The notes below the pieces were generated by a model that worked only from the letters and a program-made list of their open reading frames with translations, was not told where the DNA came from and did not search any database. Shown piece by piece: positions 1-6,324 of a DNA stretch of 6,324 bases. Every line of letters begins with the position of its first letter. The first letter of the stretch is position 1. A program made the position numbers and the translations under genes. Source of the DNA: an uncultured Maribacter sp. (GTDB taxonomy: Bacteria; Bacteroidota; Bacteroidia; Flavobacteriales; Flavobacteriaceae); NCBI GenBank assembly GCA_905479535.1, contig CAJQMW010000007.1:1-6324 (forward strand), given 5' to 3'.

Positions 1-1
1 G

Positions 2-502
2 GGCAGGGGTATCGGCCCCAATTTAGAGGCGGTCGATGTCCTACTCGTTTTGCAGAATAAGGAGAATGCGCCACAAGACCTTAAAGAACGGGCGTTATTG
101 TTGGCAGGGCATCTCTTGGAACTATCCGAAAAAGTGGCGCCCGAAAAAGGCCTAGAAATAGCGAAAGAACTGCTGGAAAGTGGAAAGGCCTACGCCAAAT
201 TTGAGGCTATTTGTAGAGCTCAAGGAAGATTTTCAAAAACCTATGTTGCCCCTTACCAATTTGAGATGCATGCCCCTAAACGTGGGACGGTCAAAAAAAT
301 AAACAATCGAAAGATTGCAAAACTCGCAAAACTATCGGGAGCGCCACAGTCCAAATTGGCGGGCATTTCGATGAATGTACGCTTGGACGATGAGATAGAA
401 AAGGGGGAGTTACTCTATAGACTCCATGCCGAAACAACCGGGGAATTGAACTATGCCTTGGAATACTATGAGAACCATGATGATATTATCGAAATCGAAT
501 AA
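2..502 (+). CDS. Thymidine/AMP phosphorylase family protein, C-terminal part (5' truncated by window edge)
   Basis: This reading frame is open from base 2, so the gene starts upstream and only its last 166 residues are here; family members are about 500 residues long. The fragment begins with GRGIGPNLEAVDVL, the conserved Gly/Pro segment at the end of the alpha/beta domain of pyrimidine nucleoside and AMP phosphorylases. A helical stretch follows (LKERALLLAGHLLEL). From about residue 80 comes the C-terminal domain, with NNRKIAKLAKLSGAP, KLAGISMNV and LLYRLHAET, which resembles the archaeal-type (TIGR02645/AMP phosphorylase-like) branch more than E. coli DeoA. Family members cleave a nucleoside or AMP with phosphate to give ribose 1-phosphate or ribose 1,5-bisphosphate plus base, in the cytoplasm. 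The phosphate-binding and catalytic segments are missing, so the substrate cannot be read. A TTG at 50 is internal, not the start. The stop lies 3 bases before the next ATG. Confidence 0.88.
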   Translation, partial: GRGIGPNLEAVDVLLVLQNKENAPQDLKERALLLAGHLLELSEKVAPEKGLEIAKELLESGKAYAKFEAICRAQGRFSKTYVAPYQFEMHAPKRGTVKKINNRKIAKLAKLSGAPQSKLAGISMNVRLDDEIEKGELLYRLHAETTGELNYALEYYENHDDIIEIE

Positions 503-505
503 TGT

Positions 506-1645
506 ATGGTAGAGAAAGATAAAATATTGATAATCGGAGGGTACGGTACCGTTGGATCTATTGTCTCGCGACAGCTTGCGTTGCGATATCCTTCAAAAAT
601 CATCGTCGGAGGCAGAAACAAGGATAAGGCCCAAATGCTTATTGAACAAAATGGACTTAGTGCCAAGGCCATATATTTAGATGTTGAGAAAGAAAGGTTT
701 GATGAGGTAGATTTCAATGAAATACATACTGCTGTAAGTTGTATAGAAACCATGAATCTTTTTTTCATATTGGAATGTATCCAGTTCAATATCAATTATA
801 CCGAGGTGGGTGCTTCTTTCGACGTTCATAAACGATTTTTTGAACTATCGGATTACATCGACAATTCCGATTGTTTGGTTATTCCCAGTGTTGGACTGGT
901 GCCAGGCCTGTCCAACATATTGGCATTCAACGGAGCTAAGCAATTTTCCGAAATAGAAGAAATACATACCTATGTGATGCTAGGCCTTGGAGAATCACAC
1001 GGTATTGATTCCGTTAGGTGGATGTTGGAAAAAGCTAATAGTTCCTTCAAAATAAAGACAAAAGAGGGCAGTGTTGTTGTGAAAGGTTTTACCCATCCTA
1101 GATCGACCCGCTTATTGAACGAACAAGGGGAACGGACTTTCTATTTTTTCGATTTCTCGGACCATCACACCATTCCACTTCTTGTGGATACCAAGGCCAT
1201 AGATACCCGCATTGGTTTCGATTCCAGGGCGATTACATATTTGTTTTATCTACTTCAGAAAATCGGTTTTTTGAAATGGTATAAAAATCTAGGTCCAAAA
1301 AGACTTAAAAAGGTTCTGGATTTCATCCGGATGGGTTCGGAACGGTTTGGACTACAAATAGAGATTAATGGAAAAGACAGTTTAGGGATGCAATCCAGTA
1401 TAAAGTATTTGGCGACAGGAGAAAACGAAGCCATGGCAACTGCAACGGTTACTTCATACGCCGCAGAACTAATGTACTTGAATAAAACCCAAAAGGGATT
1501 GAAACACATTGAGGAAGTTTGTGATCTTGATGAATTGAAGGGCTATCTGGAAAAACATAATATTAGAATTTTAAATACTAGAGGTAATGAAAACGATACT
1601 GTTCAGCCTTCCGGGCAACCAGGAACTTACGGCACAACTGGCTAA
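506..1645 (+). CDS. Saccharopine dehydrogenase-like NAD(P)-binding oxidoreductase
   Basis: The 379-residue cytoplasmic protein opens with a Rossmann fold: ILIIGGYGTVG at residues 7-17 is the dinucleotide-binding glycine loop. IIVGGRN at about 32-38 ends beta-2 with Arg37, which suggests NADP(H) preference. The later segments CIETMNLFFILECIQFNINY and PSVGLVPGLSNILA match the layout of the saccharopine dehydrogenase NADP-binding family, where a following pocket domain binds the substrate. I cannot tell the substrate; this family contains many uncharacterised reductases, and lysine metabolism is not implied by the neighbours. The ATG at 506 is chosen because it falls 3 bases after the previous stop and directly precedes the Rossmann strand. 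The gene is visibly AT-richer than the flanking PRPP synthetase gene (one 60-base stretch at 721-780 has only about 27% GC). Its last 19 codons run through the start of the next gene, giving a Gly/Pro/Thr-rich tail (QPSGQPGTYGTTG) that is probably not part of the fold. Confidence 0.82.
   Translation: MVEKDKILIIGGYGTVGSIVSRQLALRYPSKIIVGGRNKDKAQMLIEQNGLSAKAIYLDVEKERFDEVDFNEIHTAVSCIETMNLFFILECIQFNINYTEVGASFDVHKRFFELSDYIDNSDCLVIPSVGLVPGLSNILAFNGAKQFSEIEEIHTYVMLGLGESHGIDSVRWMLEKANSSFKIKTKEGSVVVKGFTHPRSTRLLNEQGERTFYFFDFSDHHTIPLLVDTKAIDTRIGFDSRAITYLFYLLQKIGFLKWYKNLGPKRLKKVLDFIRMGSERFGLQIEINGKDSLGMQSSIKYLATGENEAMATATVTSYAAELMYLNKTQKGLKHIEEVCDLDELKGYLEKHNIRILNTRGNENDTVQPSGQPGTYGTTG
1587..1645 (+). other. 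59-base overlap of two coding regions
   Basis: The end of the saccharopine-dehydrogenase-like gene and the start of the PRPP synthetase gene share these bases in different frames. The PRPP synthetase frame matches its family here (ILFSLPGN), so the constrained reading is prs, while the upstream protein receives an unstructured-looking tail. Stops in the other two frames lie just before the overlap (TAA at 1572, TAG at 1579), consistent with an ancestral end of the upstream gene near 1570-1580. Confidence 0.8.
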
Positions 1646-2480
1646 AAAGATGAACGCCGAGATCGGGGAGTGCCAGTTGCGCAAATTTCCCGACGGCGAA
1701 TCCTATACCCGCATCCTTTCCGATGTGAAAGGGAAATGTGTGGTAATGGTCTGTACCCTGCACGAACCCGATGAAAAGCTGTTGCCGCTCTACTTTTTAA
1801 GCCATACGGCGAAGTCCCTAGGAGCCATGTGCACCTGTTTGGTGGCACCCTATTTGGCCTATATGCGTCAGGACAAAGTGTTTCACGAAGGCGAGGGGGT
1901 TACGTCCACCTATTTCGGAAAATTGATCTCGGGCTTTGCAGATAGCCTCACGACCGTAGATCCCCATTTGCATCGCATAAGTGCCTTGGGCCAGGTATAC
2001 GATATTCCGAACAGGGTCATCCATGCCGCGGATGCCATCTCCAAATACATCAAGGAAAACATACAGAACGCTGTACTTATCGGGCCTGATTCCGAAAGCG
2101 AGCAATGGGTCTCCGATGTGGCGAAAAAAGCAGGGGTCCCGTTTACCGTATTGCAAAAGGTTCGCCATGGCGACCGTGATGTTGAAGTTTCCGTACCCGA
2201 TGTGGAAAAATATAAAGAATACACCCCGGTCTTGGTGGATGATATTATATCTACGGCCCGGACGATGATAGAAACCGCGGAACATTTGAAGAATGCCGGA
2301 ATGAAACCGGCAATATGCATCGGTATCCATGCCGTTTTCTCCGGAAATGCCTATCAAGACCTTTGGGACGCCCATGTAGGGAACATCGTTACATGCAATA
2401 CCGTTCCACATCGATCCAACGGCATTGACCTAAGCGATATCATTGCCAAGGAAGTAACAGAACTGATGCACCATACATGA
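1587..2480 (+). CDS. prs: Ribose-phosphate pyrophosphokinase (PRPP synthetase)
   Basis: This enzyme transfers pyrophosphate from ATP to ribose 5-phosphate, giving PRPP and AMP, the entry metabolite for purine, pyrimidine, NAD, His and Trp synthesis. The 297-residue protein has the two-domain layout of the family. FPDGESYTRI (about 34-43) and YLAYMRQDK (about 89-97) build the ATP site. DPHLHR (125-130) carries the metal-binding His127. The flexible-loop KVR (Lys191, Arg193) precedes GDRDVEVSV. LVDDIISTARTM (216-227) is the ribose-phosphate/PRPP loop. The protein is shorter than the roughly 315-residue class I enzymes and resembles the divergent subfamily encoded beside archaeal-type thymidine phosphorylases, so it may be a second, specialised PRPP synthetase and not the housekeeping one. 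Ala224 stands where I expect Gly in the PRPP loop. The ATG at 1587 lies inside the preceding gene and fits the family N-terminus (ILFSLPGN). A GAGG lies at 1581-1584, too close to be a classic ribosome site. Confidence 0.9.
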   Translation: MKTILFSLPGNQELTAQLAKKMNAEIGECQLRKFPDGESYTRILSDVKGKCVVMVCTLHEPDEKLLPLYFLSHTAKSLGAMCTCLVAPYLAYMRQDKVFHEGEGVTSTYFGKLISGFADSLTTVDPHLHRISALGQVYDIPNRVIHAADAISKYIKENIQNAVLIGPDSESEQWVSDVAKKAGVPFTVLQKVRHGDRDVEVSVPDVEKYKEYTPVLVDDIISTARTMIETAEHLKNAGMKPAICIGIHAVFSGNAYQDLWDAHVGNIVTCNTVPHRSNGIDLSDIIAKEVTELMHHT

Positions 2481-3127
2481 AAAGAACCATTTACATATTC
2501 ACCGTTTTATTGTCATCCTTTTTAGCCCAGGCACAAGAAGAAATGCTCATAGGCCAACTCGTGGACAGATCGGTGGTAAGGGAAAATTATGACGAAAATG
2601 GGGTTTTTCTGAACAAGCAAACCTTTCGGGCGGGAGAACTAAAAAAATCGAATGGCTACTATGAAGTTGAAGTGGTCACCGAACTTTTCGATAGAAACGT
2701 GAAATCCACGGATAAATATTCCACCAACTATCGATGTCGGCCCGAAGCATTGAGTGTAATGGTAATGGCCTTTCCCTTTTCCAATCCCAAATCGAGGGAA
2801 ACCGAAATCAATACCAACTCCAAGAATTTCAAGGAGCTGTACGATTTGGATAATCTGGAAGATGTTGAACTGGAAATGAGTTTCGATTCAGGGTTGCTGG
2901 ACTTCTTTGGCTCCAAAAGCGAGATCAAAATTTACGATCGGATTTTAGAGTCCAATGGAAATGGTAAAAGCATCAGGTCAAAGATCAATATTAAGGCCTA
3001 TGCGTGGGGAATTCGCATTAAGCAACTCAACTATACCGTCAATGAAAAAATAAACGGTAAAGGCTTATTGACCTTTCAGAAATTTATAGAGGAAGACAAC
3101 AGTTATTTTACAATGACCTATAAATAA
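2477..3127 (+). CDS. Secreted protein of unknown function
   Basis: The 216-residue product starts with a clear Sec signal peptide: MKRT, a hydrophobic stretch over residues 5-16, then Ala17-Gln18-Ala19 before Gln20, a good signal peptidase I site typical of Bacteroidota. There is no cysteine at the cleavage point, so it should be a soluble periplasmic or exported protein and not a lipoprotein. The mature part alternates short polar and hydrophobic segments, probably mostly beta strands (YYEVEVVTELF, IKAYAWGIRIKQLNYTV), and has a single cysteine. It recalls the DUF3108/TapB-like periplasmic proteins of this phylum, including an early YDENG segment, but I cannot confirm that from sequence alone. 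Its ATG overlaps the PRPP synthetase stop by 4 bases (ATGA), so translation is probably coupled. What an exported protein does between cytoplasmic nucleotide enzymes is not evident. Confidence 0.8.
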   Translation: MKRTIYIFTVLLSSFLAQAQEEMLIGQLVDRSVVRENYDENGVFLNKQTFRAGELKKSNGYYEVEVVTELFDRNVKSTDKYSTNYRCRPEALSVMVMAFPFSNPKSRETEINTNSKNFKELYDLDNLEDVELEMSFDSGLLDFFGSKSEIKIYDRILESNGNGKSIRSKINIKAYAWGIRIKQLNYTVNEKINGKGLLTFQKFIEEDNSYFTMTYK

Positions 3128-3134
3128 AACGAAA

Positions 3135-3428
3135 ATGAACAGCTACGACACGCTTTCAGAAGCGATAAACGGTTTACAGGGTAAAGGTTACACATACGAT
3201 TTTAACCTAAAACCAGAATGTCTGGAGTGTGCCTCACTAAAAATTGAAATACACCCAGAAGATTTTGAAGTGGATAAAACCTATCGCTTTGAAGGCATGA
3301 GCAGTACCGATGACAATAGTGTTTTATATGCCATTTCATCCAAAAACGGGATCAAGGGCCTTTTGGTGGATGCCTACGGGGTCTATGCCGAAAACATTTC
3401 GGAAACAATGAGAAAAAAATTACGGTAA
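3135..3428 (+). CDS. Small conserved-looking protein of unknown function
   Basis: The 97-residue protein is soluble and acidic in its first two thirds, with no signal peptide or membrane segment. It opens with SYDTLSEAINGLQGKGYTYDF, an amphipathic helix followed by a turn. LKPECLECASL carries Cys29 and Cys32 as a CxxC pair. The rest, HPEDFEVDKTYRFEGM, then SVLYAISSKNGIKGLLVDAYGVY, looks like a small alpha/beta fold. From memory, close relatives are frequent in Bacteroidota and are often labelled phosphoribosylpyrophosphate synthetase in databases. Nothing here supports that: it is a third of the needed length and lacks the ATP-site, metal-His and PRPP-loop motifs of the true enzyme two genes upstream. 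The single CxxC could bind metal only as a dimer or with help from histidines; a redox role is equally possible. It sits 7 bases after one gene and 11 before the next, so it belongs to the operon. Confidence 0.8.
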   Translation: MNSYDTLSEAINGLQGKGYTYDFNLKPECLECASLKIEIHPEDFEVDKTYRFEGMSSTDDNSVLYAISSKNGIKGLLVDAYGVYAENISETMRKKLR

Positions 3429-3439
3429 AATAATAAAGA

Positions 3440-4177
3440 ATGATACATCTAAAAACAATTTCGACACAACCACCTTCCGGAATCTCAAAAAAAGAGGGCA
3501 AAAAAGGATTGGTGCAATATCGCAACGAACTTTTTGAACTCCAAAATAAATTTTATGCAGATGGCCGTTTTGGTTTGCTCATCATTTTACAGGGTATGGA
3601 TACGTCTGGTAAAGACGGCACCATACGCCATGCCCTCAGCGGGATGAACCCACAAGGCGTACAAGTAAAATCATTTAAAAAACCTACGGAGGAAGAACTA
3701 AAACACGATTTTTTATGGCGGGTTTATCCGCACATGCCGCAAAAAGGAACGATACAAGTATTTAATCGATCGTATTATGAGGACATCCTTGTTCCCAAGG
3801 TCCTGAACTCCGTATCGGAAGAGATACTGATGCATCGGTGTCAATTGTTAAAATACTTGGAACAGCATTTAAGGCAAAACAACATCCATGTCCTGAAATT
3901 TTTTCTGCACATCTCTAGGGAAGAACAACGGGAACGTATAAAAGAAAGGCTTATCAAGCCCCATAAACGCTGGAAGTACAGTGCCGAGGACGAAAAGGCG
4001 GCGAACCAGTGGGATGCCTACCAAAATGCGTACAATATAGCAATAAACAACTGCGATGACCCACCTTGGCATATTGTGCCGGCAGATAAACGGTGGTACC
4101 GTAATTATAGCGTTGCCAAAATTGTGACAGAACACCTTAAAAAACATAATTTAACATATCCTAACACCCAAAAATAG
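3440..4177 (+). CDS. ppk2: Polyphosphate:nucleotide phosphotransferase, PPK2 family
   Basis: PPK2 enzymes move phosphate between inorganic polyphosphate and nucleotides; single-domain members of this length (245 residues) mostly run towards nucleotide synthesis, phosphorylating ADP, AMP or both. Visible motifs are the Walker A loop GMDTSGKDGT (residues 52-61) with Lys58, the Walker B segment with NRSYYED (109-115), and the lid helix with Arg164, Arg166 and Arg170 leading into PHKRWKYSAED (174-184). PADKRWYRN near the C-terminus is also typical. Two positions look different from the common pattern: Tyr112 where NRSHYED has His, and Lys173 where DP usually precedes the K.WK segment. I cannot assign class I, II or III with certainty; an AMP-accepting class III enzyme, as known in Bacteroidota, would fit a neighbour that makes AMP. 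It has no signal peptide and should act in the cytoplasm. The next gene starts 6 bases after its stop. Confidence 0.92.
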   Translation: MIHLKTISTQPPSGISKKEGKKGLVQYRNELFELQNKFYADGRFGLLIILQGMDTSGKDGTIRHALSGMNPQGVQVKSFKKPTEEELKHDFLWRVYPHMPQKGTIQVFNRSYYEDILVPKVLNSVSEEILMHRCQLLKYLEQHLRQNNIHVLKFFLHISREEQRERIKERLIKPHKRWKYSAEDEKAANQWDAYQNAYNIAINNCDDPPWHIVPADKRWYRNYSVAKIVTEHLKKHNLTYPNTQK

Positions 4178-4183
4178 AATACG

Positions 4184-6324
4184 ATGAAAAATCATGAAGA
4201 TCACAAAAAAGAAGAGACGGACCACTCCAAGATGGACCACTCAAAAATGAAAGACCCAAAATCGGCACAGGCCCATAAAGGCAAGGACCACAAAGATTCC
4301 AAGGGCCAGGGCGATCAGGCCACGATGTCGGAAAAAATGGCCTACGAAATGGGTCATGACGGCCAGGATATGGCGGCTATTGTTCGCGATTTACGTAACC
4401 GTTTTTGGATCTGCCTTATTTTCACGATCCCGATCTTTATCTACTCCCCGATGGGAGGGTTCTTTACACCGCCGAAACCACCGTTTGGGCTGGACCTGAA
4501 CCTATGGCTTTTCATCTTGGGAAGTGCCGCAGTACTTTATCCAAGTTGGCCGTTCTTCGTCTCCGCCTGGCGTGCCCTAAAAAATGGCACCTTTGGCATG
4601 GCAGTGCTGATAGTCCTGAGCGTAGGGACGGGTTATATCTTCAGCATCATCAGTATATTCTTTCTGGAGGGAGGCGACCAGTTCTTTGAGGCCATAGCCG
4701 TTCTGTTGGTTTTTATCCTGCTTGGCCATTGGTTAGAAATGCGTGCCCGTGCAGGAGCATCTTCGGCTATAAAGGCTTTAATGGATCTCACGCCTGCAAT
4801 GGCATCGGTTATTCGCAACGGTAATGAGATAGAAGTCCCGACGGCTGAAGTTTTGCAAGACGAGATTGTTGTAATGCGACCAGGTGCAAAGATTCCTGTT
4901 GATGGAACAGTGGAAAGCGGCGAATCGTTAGTTGACGAGTCTATGCTCACAGGAGAGTCGATGCCCGTTAAAAAAGGGCCTGGTGACACGGTCATCGGTG
5001 CAACCATTAACAAGACCGGTAGCTTTCGATACAAAGCGACGAAAGTTGGAGCGGACTCGGCACTGGCACAGATTGTAAAACTGGTACAGGAGGCCCAGAA
5101 CTCTAAGGCACCAGCGCAACTATTGGCGGATAAAGCAGCACAATTACTGGTGATTGCCGCAATCGTTATTGGCCTTGCAACCTTTTCGGTTTGGTTTTGG
5201 TGGATTGGGGAACCGTTAATGTTTGCATTGACCCTGACCATTACAGTATTCGTAATTGCCTGTCCCGACGCTCTGGGTCTTGCAACGCCAATGGCAGTCA
5301 TGGTTAGCACTGGGCTGGGTGCCAAGAACGGTATTCTGTTCAAGAATGCATCGGCACTCGAAGATGCTACAAAATTGAACGTCATTGTCTGCGACAAGAC
5401 TGGTACACTTACTGTTGGCCAACCGGAGGTTGTGGAAATCGTTACCGCAAAAGGCATTTCTGAGGATCAATTGCTTACTGCCGCCGCTGCCGTAGAGCAG
5501 GGATCGGATCATCCGCTAGCACAAGCAATACTGCGCAAGGCAGAAAACCTTACAGTAAAAGCACCAACAAAATTTGAAAGCCTTGACGGTATGGGTGCAC
5601 GTGCAGAGACTGATGCGGGAACGGTATTTCTTGGCAATCGTTTGTTAATGGACACCCAGAAGCTCTCACTTGATGGCCTTGAAAGTGAGGCCACTAGAAT
5701 GCAAGAAGGTGGTCGCACCGCTGTGCACGTAGCCCTCGCAGGTCGCGTAATAGGACTTATTGCTATAGCTGATGCCATACGACCTTCATCCAAGGCCATG
5801 GTAGAAAAACTACATAAGCGAGGTATTGAAGTGGTCATGCTTACAGGAGACAATGAAGCGACGGCAAGACGAATCGCCAAGGATCTTGGGATAGATAACG
5901 TCATGGCCGATGTGCTACCAGCCCAAAAAGCTGAGAAAGTGAAAGAGTTACAGGCGCAGGGCAAAAAAGTGGGCATGGTCGGAGACGGCGTTAACGATGC
6001 TCCCGCACTAACGCAGGCCGAAGTAGGTTTTGCTATTGGCGCCGGTACCGATGTCGCCATGGAAAGCGCAGATGTTGTTCTTATGAAAAGCGACCCTTAT
6101 GATATCGTGGGTGCCATAGAGCTCTCCCGTGCCACTGTGCGCAAGATGCACCAGAATCTTTGGTGGGCCGTAGGCTACAATGTATTGGCATTTCCGCTTG
6201 CTGCAGGAGTTTTTTTTCCTTTTGTGTTGAGTCCCGAGGTCGCAGCACTTTCAATGTCTGGTAGCACCCTAATTGTAGCTGTCAATGCCTTATTACTGAA
6301 GTTCATCAAACTGGAAGGCATTCA
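4184..6324 (+). CDS. CopB-like heavy-metal P1B-type ATPase with CPD motif (3' truncated by window edge)
   Basis: The frame is open for 713 residues without a shift and runs off the window, lacking perhaps 10-30 residues. It is an inner-membrane metal pump driven by ATP. The N-terminus (about 1-65) is charged and rich in His and Met, with no CxxC heavy-metal domain. Four membrane segments follow (about 74-90, 107-127, 139-160, 167-185). Then come the actuator loop with TGES (256-259), segments 5 and 6 (about 318-373), phosphorylation site DKTGT at Asp404, nucleotide-binding HP at His443-Pro444, TGDN at 554-557 and GDGVND at 600-605. Segments 7 and 8 carry Tyr665-Asn666 and MSGST (691-695), as in CopB-type (P1B-3) copper or silver pumps. 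The segment 6 motif is Cys360-Pro361-Asp362 (IACPDALGLATP), where CopA has CPC and CopB has CPH. Metal specificity is therefore open: copper or silver export is the default guess, not a conclusion. The ATG at 4184 is 6 bases after the ppk2 stop and gives the His/Met-rich N-terminus expected for the group. Confidence 0.92.
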   Translation, partial: MKNHEDHKKEETDHSKMDHSKMKDPKSAQAHKGKDHKDSKGQGDQATMSEKMAYEMGHDGQDMAAIVRDLRNRFWICLIFTIPIFIYSPMGGFFTPPKPPFGLDLNLWLFILGSAAVLYPSWPFFVSAWRALKNGTFGMAVLIVLSVGTGYIFSIISIFFLEGGDQFFEAIAVLLVFILLGHWLEMRARAGASSAIKALMDLTPAMASVIRNGNEIEVPTAEVLQDEIVVMRPGAKIPVDGTVESGESLVDESMLTGESMPVKKGPGDTVIGATINKTGSFRYKATKVGADSALAQIVKLVQEAQNSKAPAQLLADKAAQLLVIAAIVIGLATFSVWFWWIGEPLMFALTLTITVFVIACPDALGLATPMAVMVSTGLGAKNGILFKNASALEDATKLNVIVCDKTGTLTVGQPEVVEIVTAKGISEDQLLTAAAAVEQGSDHPLAQAILRKAENLTVKAPTKFESLDGMGARAETDAGTVFLGNRLLMDTQKLSLDGLESEATRMQEGGRTAVHVALAGRVIGLIAIADAIRPSSKAMVEKLHKRGIEVVMLTGDNEATARRIAKDLGIDNVMADVLPAQKAEKVKELQAQGKKVGMVGDGVNDAPALTQAEVGFAIGAGTDVAMESADVVLMKSDPYDIVGAIELSRATVRKMHQNLWWAVGYNVLAFPLAAGVFFPFVLSPEVAALSMSGSTLIVAVNALLLKFIKLEGI
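4220..4249 (+). repeat. Tandem 15-bp repeat encoding DHSKM twice
   Basis: Two adjacent 15-base units (4220-4234 and 4235-4249) encode Asp-His-Ser-Lys-Met at residues 13-17 and 18-22 of the ATPase. They differ at two bases (TCCAAG against TCAAAA), both silent, so the peptide is kept while the DNA has drifted. His-Met clusters of this type are common in copper-handling proteins and may gather metal for the pump. Confidence 0.75.

Noticed and set aside
50..502. A TTG at 50 as the start of a short 150-residue gene
   Set aside because: The frame stays open to the window edge, and the residues before it (GRGIGPNLEAVDVL) are conserved phosphorylase sequence, so the gene simply begins outside the window.
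1818..2411. A 197-residue minus-strand open frame opposite prs
   Set aside because: The opposite strand encodes a PRPP synthetase with all its motifs; the antisense product resembles nothing known and has no start context.
3128..3440. Possible promoters or terminators in the A-rich gaps at 3128-3134, 3429-3439 and 4178-4183
   Set aside because: The gaps are 6-11 bases, too short for a promoter, and contain no inverted repeat followed by a T-run. Their A-richness is normal for start regions in Bacteroidota.
4405..4689. A 94-residue open frame in another plus-strand frame within the ATPase gene
   Set aside because: It overlaps the first membrane segments of the ATPase, whose own frame is continuous from 4184; it has no family resemblance and does not indicate a frameshift.
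4184..4760. A possible recombination point in the ATPase gene, suggested by slightly different codon style in the first 550 bases
   Set aside because: The difference is an impression without counts, and the N-terminal region of such pumps varies naturally; the protein reads as one coherent family member.
4633..6060. Two long open frames on the minus strand (4633-5457 and 5509-6060) opposite the metal ATPase
   Set aside because: Their translations are Ser/Thr/Ala/Pro-rich with no recognisable domain, and the plus-strand frame carries every P-type ATPase motif in order. They are by-products of the codon use of that gene.

Overview
The window looks like part of a Bacteroidota chromosome, most likely Flavobacteriaceae. 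The reasons are moderate GC that varies between genes, start codons preceded by A-rich stretches instead of clear Shine-Dalgarno sites, and protein types typical of that phylum (a roughly 100-residue protein next to a PRPP synthetase, and a secreted protein with an AQA-Q signal-peptidase site). This assignment is an inference from style and families, not from a marker gene.

All seven genes lie on the + strand with almost no space between them, so the window reads as one operon open at both ends. (1) 2-502: the C-terminal third of a thymidine/AMP phosphorylase of the archaeal-like family; its start is upstream of the window. (2) 506-1645: a saccharopine-dehydrogenase-like NAD(P)-binding protein of unknown substrate. 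Its AT-rich body and 59-base overlap into the next gene make it look inserted. (3) 1587-2480: a PRPP synthetase. (4) 2477-3127: a secreted protein of unknown function, with a 4-base overlap. (5) 3135-3428: a small protein of unknown function. (6) 3440-4177: a PPK2-family polyphosphate:nucleotide phosphotransferase. (7) 4184 to the window end: a CopB-like metal P-type ATPase with a CPD motif in place of CPC or CPH, cut only a little short of its C-terminus.

Three of the enzymes share nucleotides around AMP. PRPP synthetase turns ribose 5-phosphate and ATP into PRPP and AMP. PPK2 can recharge AMP or ADP from polyphosphate. A phosphorylase of this family can split nucleosides or AMP to a ribose phosphate and a base. 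With a metal-exporting ATPase at the end, the operon resembles an energy- and metal-stress locus rather than a housekeeping one. The joint function is inferred from gene order. No intergenic gap exceeds 11 bases, and I see no promoter, terminator, RNA gene, insertion sequence or CRISPR array.
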